From a virus, in IMG/VR virus record IMGVR_UViG_3300037090_000039, positions 1-22,748 of that record: DNA of 22,748 bases; one strand, written 5' to 3'. Both the position numbers and the translations under genes were made by a program. How positions within the stretch are numbered: position 1 is the stretch's first letter; the number at the start of each line of letters is the position of its first letter. Of this stretch, positions 6,966-12,859 are shown piece by piece. The notes under the pieces were generated by a model. It did not search any database and was not told the origin of the DNA. It worked only from the letters and a program-made list of their open reading frames with translations.

Positions 6966-7807
6966 AACACATTTTCCAAATCATTTAATTCTTTCTCCAT
7001 CAGGAGTTTGTAATCATATCCATGACGACCGCAATACTTTCTTCCCGCCATTATCTTTTCTCTGTTGTGGTTGTAATCCATCATCGAGGATGGCTTTATT
7101 TCCACTACAGTTATTTCATTCACCAAAAAATCGGCATAGTAGGAATGGTCATTCCCGCTATTATCCTTATACGGTATCACAAACGGCAGAGTTTGTAAAG
7201 AAGATATTTTAGTGGCAGTTTCACAATATTCCAAAAATCGTTTTTCATACGAACTTTGATAATAAAACTTCCGTCCAAACTTTTGGCTCTTAAACCATCC
7301 ACGGTCACATTTAGAATATGGATGATGATTTCCGTTTAGCATTGCCTTTACTATGCCTCTCTTATTGGACTCACAGAGAATTGCGTGGTTTTTGGGGTCT
7401 TGCCATGTTTCTTTACATCGGCGGGAATAAATTTCCTTGTTTCGTGGGTCTTCATTCAACCATTTCACAAGTGGATTTTTCGTTCCATTGAAATCGGCAT
7501 GATTTCGGGACATTTTCCTTTTTGTATTTTTAGAGTGTTGTTTCCCGTAAAATGGATTTCTTTCCCCCGATACTGCGATGGATATTTTCCGCCTTTGCTC
7601 TTCGGACACAGTAAAACCGGGCTTACGACCGCACGCCGATTTAATACAGGAGTGGGATGCCTTTTGTTTTACCGAGTCGGAAACCATTTTCGTATTCGGA
7701 TATTTTTCAAGTAACTCGTGGGGAGTGAGATGGTGTGCCAAACGAATATGAGACATCAACGACTTAAATTTTCGGAGGCATATTGGGCAAGATATTAGTT
7801 GCTTCAT
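6962..7807 (-). CDS. Homing endonuclease: C2H2 finger, NUMOD3-like region, PD-(D/E)xK nuclease
   Basis: Three parts can be read. A C2H2 finger at residues 7-25 (C7, C10, H20, H25). A NUMOD3-like DNA-binding region at about 66-105 with SEEQRRKIS, NPFYGK and a second KRKMS. A nuclease domain at about 184-270 with SSYEKRF (E188), YYADF (D226) and VVEIK (E236, K238), the D...ExK pattern of the PD-(D/E)xK fold. This mix is typical of free-standing phage homing endonucleases. The gene has a TATTTATA motif four bases before its ATG and no Shine-Dalgarno site. It ends in ATGA overlap with the nucleotidyltransferase gene, so the element sits cleanly between two genes. AT content is higher than its neighbours, which supports independent acquisition. 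Confidence 0.85.
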   Translation of the reverse strand: MKQLISCPICLRKFKSLMSHIRLAHHLTPHELLEKYPNTKMVSDSVKQKASHSCIKSACGRKPGFTVSEEQRRKISIAVSGERNPFYGKQHSKNTKRKMSRNHADFNGTKNPLVKWLNEDPRNKEIYSRRCKETWQDPKNHAILCESNKRGIVKAMLNGNHHPYSKCDRGWFKSQKFGRKFYYQSSYEKRFLEYCETATKISSLQTLPFVIPYKDNSGNDHSYYADFLVNEITVVEIKPSSMMDYNHNREKIMAGRKYCGRHGYDYKLLMEKELNDLENVL

Positions 7808-7811
7808 ACCA

Positions 7812-7819
7812 TATAAATA
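7812..7819 (-). promoter_or_regulatory. TATTTATA motif upstream of homing endonuclease gene 7807
   Basis: On the minus strand GATATTTATATGGTATG places the motif four bases before the start codon, the same spacing class as at gene 857. No Shine-Dalgarno site is visible, so a -10 role would imply a leaderless transcript. Confidence 0.4.
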
Positions 7820-7844
7820 TCAAGCATATCCAGTAAAGGTGTAT

Positions 7845-8366
7845 TTATTTTGACAAATCTTGGAATGGTTTCGGACAGAGAAGGTCAATAAATTCCATTA
7901 TCCGTTTATAGACCGCATCATCTTTTGTAAAACTATATCGTTTTGTTGCCGATTCATCTATCCAGTTTCTTAGGTCGGTCCCGAACTCTTCGCTTCTCGC
8001 TTTGCTATCACAACAAAACTCAGCAAGGTACACGTCTGGCATCCCAATGATTCCATTTGCCCACGCCTCGGGGTGATGAAGATTTGTTTTCTGATGGTGG
8101 TGAATTGCCATCTTTAGTTTGAGTTTGGAGGTTTCCTCCACACACGGTTCAACGCTCGACAAATTCTCAAACTCTATTCCGTAGAATTTACTGGCGTCGT
8201 GGACCATACCATTGGCAATAAGTTGATGCCCCAGTTCAATGTCCCCCCTCTCTATGAGTTTCGTCCCCAATAAAACGCAATTATCCTCCACATTGCGGAT
8301 ATGACGAGTGAGTCGTGTTATTTTATTCAACACATCATCAATGTATTTTTGCGACTTCTTTTTCAT
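7845..8366 (-). CDS. HD/DUF5662-like putative metal-dependent hydrolase
   Basis: A helical protein of 173 residues with a spaced set of metal-type ligands: HDASKF at residues 56-61, a His triplet at 89-91, then N95 and HHPEAW at 97-102, and D111 and D120 beyond. The order HD ... HHH ... HHPE resembles the small phage DUF5662 family, which is HD-domain-like; this comes from memory of motifs. A phosphohydrolase activity on nucleotides is a plausible guess. The gene starts one base after the stop of the preceding gene (TGAAATG) and has no Shine-Dalgarno site; a possible sigma70-type promoter overlaps the end of that gene. A 37-base gap separates it from the homing endonuclease gene downstream. 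Confidence 0.7.
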   Translation of the reverse strand: MKKKSQKYIDDVLNKITRLTRHIRNVEDNCVLLGTKLIERGDIELGHQLIANGMVHDASKFYGIEFENLSSVEPCVEETSKLKLKMAIHHHQKTNLHHPEAWANGIIGMPDVYLAEFCCDSKARSEEFGTDLRNWIDESATKRYSFTKDDAVYKRIMEFIDLLCPKPFQDLSK

Positions 8367-8367
8367 T

Positions 8368-8667
8368 TCAGTCCAATTGTAGCAGATTCTTGCCAGATGT
8401 CAAGCGAGCATATTTATGGATGAACTTTGGTGAGATGTACGGGACTATATCGGGGGTTTTGTAGAGCGGTATGTAGGGGGCGTAAACCGCCCCTGTTTCA
8501 AGGAATTGAGAGCCTTTGTAGCCAACCAAATAACTGCCATCGGGTTCGGGGCGAGTACGAAAAATCTCCCGTTTCCTCTCTTGAGGCTTGAAAACCGATA
8601 GTGAAACTCCAAAAGCACCGGCGAGAACACCGAGATTTCTGAGAAATCCACGTCTCGTTAGCGCCAT
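8368..8667 (-). CDS. Short protein with Tat-like signal and capsid-like C-terminal segment (99 aa)
   Basis: Residues 4-26 read as a twin-arginine type signal: TRRGFLRN followed by a hydrophobic stretch (LGVLAGAFGVSLSVF). The remainder contains VGYKG, then ETGAVYAPYIPL (57-68) and HKYARLTSG (84-92). To my eye this follows the order of segments near the C-terminus of gp23-like major capsid proteins (V-G-Y-K-G, C/A-P-Y-V-P-L, R-Y-G-L), but it is far too short to be a capsid protein. The ATG at 8667 is chosen over a GTG at 8676 because AAGGTGG ends five bases before it. The first ten bases overlap the end of the GMP reductase gene. The function is unknown, and export through the Tat system is not demonstrated. 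Confidence 0.6.
   Translation of the reverse strand: MALTRRGFLRNLGVLAGAFGVSLSVFKPQERKREIFRTRPEPDGSYLVGYKGSQFLETGAVYAPYIPLYKTPDIVPYISPKFIHKYARLTSGKNLLQLD
8376..8403 (-). promoter_or_regulatory. Possible sigma70-type promoter
   Basis: The minus strand reads TTGACA (8398-8403), a 16-base spacer, then TACAAT (8376-8381), close to the host housekeeping consensus. Transcription would begin about three bases before the ATG at 8366, giving an almost leaderless message. It lies inside the last codons of the upstream gene, so a chance match cannot be excluded. Confidence 0.35.
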
Positions 8668-9608
8668 AATAACCACCTTACTGAGTTGAATGCTGAGAGG
8701 TCTTTCCCGCCCGCATACGATATGCTGCTCTGGAGGGCTTGCTGGATTTCAAGTAATCGCTCTTTATAAGTACAAGCACGCTCAATTTCAATGGTTTGGC
8801 CTTCGACATGGTTATTATGCCCCTTTGCCTCATAAGAGGTAGAGCCACGGTAAATCTTCTTGCCATGTTCAATCTTAGCCGGGGAGTCAATACATTCAGC
8901 AAACCACCGACCCGACATGACCATATCAGCGCCCAAGGTGAGGGCTTTAGCCACGTCCCCGAAGTGCTTGGCCCCGCCATCGGCGATAATAGGGACATCA
9001 TAGCGGGTGTCTTGTCGGCATTCCCATACAGAATAGGCTGTAGGAACGTGGAAACCCGTCTTGTAGCGAGTTGTACAGATAGACCCGCCTCCGATACCCA
9101 CCTTGACGGCATCTGCCCCAGAATCGCAAAGGAACTTGTACCCGTCAGCCGTGGCAACATTACCGGCGATGAACTTGGGGCGCTCGATGTATCCACCGCT
9201 ATGCTCAAACGTCTTTTGGAGATGTTTCAACATATCAGCAACGTTTTGATGGTCGGCGTGGGCTACGTCCACCGTAATGAAAGCGGGGGTCATAACCAGT
9301 TCATCAAGCATCCGTTTGTCTTCATCCTTGACCCCAAGACTGATGCTCAACATTGTTCCGTCAAGGTCGCTGTTTATTGCGTCTTGGGTGGCGGTCCCAA
9401 ATCGGTGCATGATATAAAAATACCCATCTTTGGAGAGTTGGCGAGCATTCTCAAGAGATATGACATCTTCCATGTTGGCGGGAATCACGGGAAGGGCGTA
9501 TTTGTATCCGAGAAAATCAACCACCGTGTCTGCCTCATCACGGGATTTAAGCACCGAATGCTTCGGTTGCAGGCAGATGTCATCGTAAGAGAACAGGCGT
9601 TGTTGCAT
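8658..9608 (-). CDS. guaC: GMP reductase (GuaC-type)
   Basis: Converts GMP to IMP with NADPH, feeding guanine nucleotides back toward adenine nucleotides. From the ATG at 9608 the protein has 316 residues, as expected for GMP reductase and too short for IMP dehydrogenase with its CBS domains. Visible motifs are PANMEDVIS (43-51), YFYIMHRF (63-70), [11 protein letters not shown] (147-156), [11 protein letters not shown] (171-181) with catalytic C178, [17 protein letters not shown] (207-223), GADMVMSG (226-233) and [11 protein letters not shown] (294-304). The last of these matches bacterial GuaC. An IMP dehydrogenase lacking CBS domains is the alternative. A TTG at 9632 is an unlikely start. 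The start codon lies in a predicted stem-loop. The gene follows the head operon after a 47-base gap. Confidence 0.88.
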   Translation of the reverse strand: MQQRLFSYDDICLQPKHSVLKSRDEADTVVDFLGYKYALPVIPANMEDVISLENARQLSKDGYFYIMHRFGTATQDAINSDLDGTMLSISLGVKDEDKRMLDELVMTPAFITVDVAHADHQNVADMLKHLQKTFEHSGGYIERPKFIAGNVATADGYKFLCDSGADAVKVGIGGGSICTTRYKTGFHVPTAYSVWECRQDTRYDVPIIADGGAKHFGDVAKALTLGADMVMSGRWFAECIDSPAKIEHGKKIYRGSTSYEAKGHNNHVEGQTIEIERACTYKERLLEIQQALQSSISYAGGKDLSAFNSVRWLLWR

Positions 9609-9632
9609 AATACTCGGGAAGTATAGCAACAA
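9600..9632 (-). promoter_or_regulatory. Stem-loop covering the GMP reductase start codon
   Basis: On the minus strand TTGTTGC (9626-9632) pairs with GCAACAA (9600-9606), and inside it ATACT pairs with AGTAT around TCCCG. The ATG at 9606-9608 overlaps the outer stem. No T-run follows, so it is not a terminator. It could limit ribosome access to the start codon. Confidence 0.4.
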
Positions 9633-9655
9633 AGGAAGGAAAGACGCAACTTATT

Positions 9656-11032
9656 TTAATGCGTATCTTTGAGGTAATCGGCTTTACCAGAGTAATGATT
9701 GATAACTGCTTGGTAAACCTGCTGGTCTAACTTGGGGTCGCTTATTTCCTTACCACAATGCTCGCAGTCGGCACAAGCAATGTAGTCGGAAGGGGATTCG
9801 ATTTCAACATCAATACCAGTCAACTTTCCGCAATGCGGGCAATTCCACTGGACGCTGGTGGATTGTGTATGCTGGCCTTCTTCGATGTCATCAAATCCTC
9901 CGAATAGGGATTCATCACCTTCGCCCGCACGTTTCAATGCGATAGCGTATTTGATGAACTTCTGGACGAACGAGGGGCTGTAAGGAACTGGAATTGGAAA
10001 ACTTCTTACTACATTATGACCGGGCATATTGTTAACCATTTCGTTATCGTAATAACGTTCTACCCGTGCTGCCTTGGAATCATAGCCAACACTGACTTGG
10101 ACTGTTACAAAGCCATTGAGATAATATTCCACATAATCTCGTGGTTCCTCTCCTTGCGGGGCAAAAGCTTCTGCTTCAAGGGCAGCATACACTTCTTTCT
10201 TGACTTTGGTAATGACTGCTTCTGGGTCTTGGTCTTCAACTATGCTCGTATCATGAGGCGGTTCAAATGACATTGCACCTGCCTGTTGAGCATAGCGCCC
10301 ATGTGGGTCTCCCTCCCTGACTGTATTACGAACAACATCGGGTGAAGCTTTTGCTTTCCCCTTGAGTGCGTCATGGTAGCCAATTGACGCTACATTATCC
10401 AATGTGCCTTTAGGTTTCTGACCGCTTCGTTTATGTGCTTCACCGGCACTGTATCCCTGTTCGTAACGTTTCCACGCATCTTCTTTGGGCTTTGGCTGTT
10501 CCTCTTCGAGTCTAGCCATCTTGGCATTCATCTCAGGGTAAGGATTCTCTTGTGGGATATTTGGACCTTGGGAGGTTGGGTCAAAAGCATCGGACAATAG
10601 GTTCTCTTTCAGAACCTCCATGATACATTCTTTGATTAAGTGGGCCGCTTGAAGACGACGTGGATTTCCATATACCTTCGTCTTGCGTGGAACCGGCTCA
10701 ACAATAACTTCGGCAATACACTCCTTGACGAATTTGGTCATCTTCATCAGAGGTTGCAATCCTTTCGCTGTCTTTTCTTTGTTTGCACTGTACTTACCCG
10801 CTAAATCCCATGAATCCATATCCTTTTCACTTGGCAATTCCTTAGTCGGGTCCGCCATATGAGTTCGAGGTCTTGCATCGTCAGAATCATGATGTGGTGT
10901 ATGTTGAGCAGCTTTCATTGCTCCCATACCAAGCAACCCCGCCATAGCCAAAGACGCAAGTTTCCCTTCGTCAGTCGGTTCTACAACAACTTCGGCGATG
11001 CATTGCTTTACGAATGACTTGAGGTTTTTCAT
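9656..11032 (-). CDS. Candidate prohead core/scaffold protein with triplicated N-terminal motif and zinc ribbon
   Basis: The gene directly follows the prohead protease gene (TAATG overlap), the place of the scaffold gene 22 in T4-like phages. Three copies of a motif close to FVK-x-CIAEV lie at residues 7-19, 101-113 and 132-144; each holds Ile/Leu-x-Glu, the short site recognised by T4-type prohead proteases. The middle is rich in Glu, Lys, Pro and Gln. Residues 298-350 look folded. A C-terminal zinc ribbon has C398, C401, C420, C423 and C426. It is 458 residues, against about 270 for T4 gp22. Residues 96-98 (MKM) before copy two look like a former gene start, suggesting fusion or duplication. 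The scaffold role is inferred from position and motif. Confidence 0.65.
   Translation of the reverse strand: MKNLKSFVKQCIAEVVVEPTDEGKLASLAMAGLLGMGAMKAAQHTPHHDSDDARPRTHMADPTKELPSEKDMDSWDLAGKYSANKEKTAKGLQPLMKMTKFVKECIAEVIVEPVPRKTKVYGNPRRLQAAHLIKECIMEVLKENLLSDAFDPTSQGPNIPQENPYPEMNAKMARLEEEQPKPKEDAWKRYEQGYSAGEAHKRSGQKPKGTLDNVASIGYHDALKGKAKASPDVVRNTVREGDPHGRYAQQAGAMSFEPPHDTSIVEDQDPEAVITKVKKEVYAALEAEAFAPQGEEPRDYVEYYLNGFVTVQVSVGYDSKAARVERYYDNEMVNNMPGHNVVRSFPIPVPYSPSFVQKFIKYAIALKRAGEGDESLFGGFDDIEEGQHTQSTSVQWNCPHCGKLTGIDVEIESPSDYIACADCEHCGKEISDPKLDQQVYQAVINHYSGKADYLKDTH
10601..11014 (-). repeat. Three diverged coding copies of an FVK-x-CIAEV motif
   Basis: Copies at 10976-11014, 10694-10732 and 10601-10639 encode 13-residue segments with the core (F/L)(V/I)K(Q/E)CI(A/M)EV. 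Copies one and two also share VEP directly after or at the end. The DNA similarity is clear between the first two and weaker with the third, which points to old duplication kept at the protein level. Confidence 0.6.
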
Positions 11033-11655
11033 TATCCGAGTTCAGAAAGGATATTACGAACAATGTCATCCGTACGTTCCCATCGGTGCGTAACGGGATT
11101 CTGCACAATTCCTTCGGAAAGTGGCATCTGTCCAACGGGGGCCATAAATGCACCCTGAGTGGATGGATTTGACACGAAGTCAAAGGCAATTAACTCAAAG
11201 TCATCCCCAACCATTGCTACGGTTTCTGTAACCTTTTTAAGGGTTCCGAGACCACGGCTTGAAATACCAAGTTTAATGCCGTTGCGAAATAGCTCACGAA
11301 GGATGTTTCCATTGGGGGTCGTAAGTACTTCGACTGTTCCCATAAGGTCATCACCCTGCCAGTGCATTTCCGTTACGGCATGAGACACGTTTTTGAGATT
11401 GACTACTGAAGACTCTGGATGGTCCAACTCTCCCATAGCACGGTGGTCCAAAATGAATGTCTGAGCATACTTATTGGCTTCACGAATAAGAATCTCGTCA
11501 GGGTAAATACGCCCGTTCTGGTTCTTCTTGCCTTTGCGTTGCAGGACTCCCTGTACCGTAAATGGTTGGTTAGGATGCGAGGTTGACTCTCGGAGCATTC
11601 GTGGGTCTGCCTCGAATGTAATGCACTCCATTAGGAGTTTCTTTTGTGTGTTCAT
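11032..11655 (-). CDS. Prohead core protein protease (T4 gp21-like)
   Basis: Cuts scaffold and head proteins during capsid maturation. The family landmarks are clear: RKGKKNQNGRIYP (40-52), GELDHPESS (75-83) with probable catalytic H79, then a strand with GTVEVLTTPNG (106-116), and LGISSRGLG (129-137) with the probable nucleophile among S132/S133. At 207 residues it matches T4 gp21 (212). The N-terminal LLMECI contains a Leu-x-Glu site that could be autoprocessed. The ATG at 11655 overlaps the upstream stop by ATGA, which decides it over the GTG at 11691. The 3' end overlaps the scaffold candidate by TAATG. The gene order portal ... protease ... scaffold agrees with T4. Confidence 0.93.
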   Translation of the reverse strand: MNTQKKLLMECITFEADPRMLRESTSHPNQPFTVQGVLQRKGKKNQNGRIYPDEILIREANKYAQTFILDHRAMGELDHPESSVVNLKNVSHAVTEMHWQGDDLMGTVEVLTTPNGNILRELFRNGIKLGISSRGLGTLKKVTETVAMVGDDFELIAFDFVSNPSTQGAFMAPVGQMPLSEGIVQNPVTHRWERTDDIVRNILSELG

Positions 11656-12533
11656 ACTTTTGAGATTACTTTCTTTATGCGAAGGGTCCACTCGCCTTTT
11701 TTCGTGTCTGGTTCACACTTGACTACTTCATAGCGTGTAGTGCCCATCGTCTGCCCCGGCTTTGGTTTTGCACTATCCTGTTCAATTAACTTCTTAATCG
11801 TTTCTTGGTTGATGTTGGGCTTTACCATGCTGCCCGGAATTCTCAAATCGTACAGAGCAACCGTTGTCCTATCATCCAAATTCTTCTTCCACCCAAGCCC
11901 CTTGACGAAATCTCGAAGCGCAGTCTTGGGCTTCAAAAGGATTTCTGGCAACCATCCTTTGGTATCTTCGGCGATTTCCTCGACGCCATAAGCATCATAA
12001 AGTCCCTCGTCCTTGTCCTTGTTTTCGTCCATTGCCATTTCAGAAGGAGTCTGTCCTGCTGGTGCTAAAGCCATAGGCTGTGACTGGGCAGCGGTAGGAT
12101 TCTGCCCCGGCTGAATGGGCGCTGGCCCTGCCTGCGGAGCCTTCTCGAAGCGGGGGTCGCCTCCCTTTTGTGGAGAAGGTTGTCCCGTAGAAGGCCCGAG
12201 AATCTGAACCTTAAATCCTGTTTTGAGGAAGTATTCCTTTGGCTTTGGCGTTGTGCTATCATAGGCTACCACCACGAAATTGTCATAGTAATCATCCAAT
12301 GTTACTCGGGTAACGTCGAACTCATAGCTTTTGACAAACTGTTTGTATCCTCTTGATGCGCTGGCACGAATACGCTTGCCTACAAGTTTGGCAGCGATTT
12401 GCTTTTCGTATTGTTGCTTGACCTGTTGGTCAGCCCCATCAATCATGCGACGAAAGGCAGAGAAGTCCCGCCCGATGTCATAAAACTGACCTTCGGCTCC
12501 ATAGGACTCTACAATTCGTGTAAGCTTAATCAT
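11652..12533 (-). CDS. Hypothetical head-module protein (293 aa)
   Basis: Two folded ends are joined by a Pro/Gln/Gly/Ala-rich linker (about residues 115-165). The N-terminal part has a helix with FRRMIDGADQQVKQQYEKQ and beta-like segments (FDVTRVTL, NFVVVAYD). The C-terminal part ends in alternating strands (TRYEVVKCEP, GEWTLRIKKV). There is no signal peptide or metal site. The gene is coupled on both sides: its ATG shares a base with the upstream stop (TAATG) and its stop overlaps the protease start (ATGA). Position between the core proteins and protease suggests a prohead core or head component, comparable in place to T4 gp67/gp68; sequence alone does not show this. Confidence 0.7.
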   Translation of the reverse strand: MIKLTRIVESYGAEGQFYDIGRDFSAFRRMIDGADQQVKQQYEKQIAAKLVGKRIRASASRGYKQFVKSYEFDVTRVTLDDYYDNFVVVAYDSTTPKPKEYFLKTGFKVQILGPSTGQPSPQKGGDPRFEKAPQAGPAPIQPGQNPTAAQSQPMALAPAGQTPSEMAMDENKDKDEGLYDAYGVEEIAEDTKGWLPEILLKPKTALRDFVKGLGWKKNLDDRTTVALYDLRIPGSMVKPNINQETIKKLIEQDSAKPKPGQTMGTTRYEVVKCEPDTKKGEWTLRIKKVISKV

Positions 12534-12856
12534 TATACCAATCCGCCAAGGTTTCGTCCGCTCTTATCCCATAGTTCAAGGTTGCCACGTTCATTGGCAC
12601 TCCAAATGTTTGGATAGAACCCCTTGGAGTCCATCCAGACTCGAACGCCCGCCCAAATGTTTCCATATCGCACAGGAATCTCTTCCATCACCTTTTGGTG
12701 AGCAACATAGTAGGCACGATTTTCATCGGGGAGGATACAGACGTATTCACCGTTTTTGTCATCTTCCCATGCTGCCACTACGTCTTCGTGCGAAATCTGT
12801 CCAACCTCTTGCATGAGTTTGAACGTGTTTTCTGTTATGCGTTGAAATTTTGCCAT
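12533..12856 (-). CDS. Hypothetical head-module protein (107 aa)
   Basis: Starts at ATG 12856 with AAAGG six bases upstream, three bases after the stop of the 736-residue gene, and ends in a TAATG overlap with the next gene. The protein is compact and rich in Trp, Tyr and charged residues, with likely strands (GEYVCILPD, AYYVAHQ, GVRVWMD). There is no metal motif or membrane segment. No family was recognised. Its location within the co-transcribed head genes suggests a virion or assembly role. Confidence 0.7.
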   Translation of the reverse strand: MAKFQRITENTFKLMQEVGQISHEDVVAAWEDDKNGEYVCILPDENRAYYVAHQKVMEEIPVRYGNIWAGVRVWMDSKGFYPNIWSANERGNLELWDKSGRNLGGLV

Positions 12857-12859
12857 ATG

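Noticed and set aside
8796-9626. 276-codon plus-strand open frame opposite the GMP reductase gene
   Set aside because: It mirrors the strongly recognisable minus-strand enzyme and shows no motif of its own; long antisense frames are common opposite biased coding sequence.
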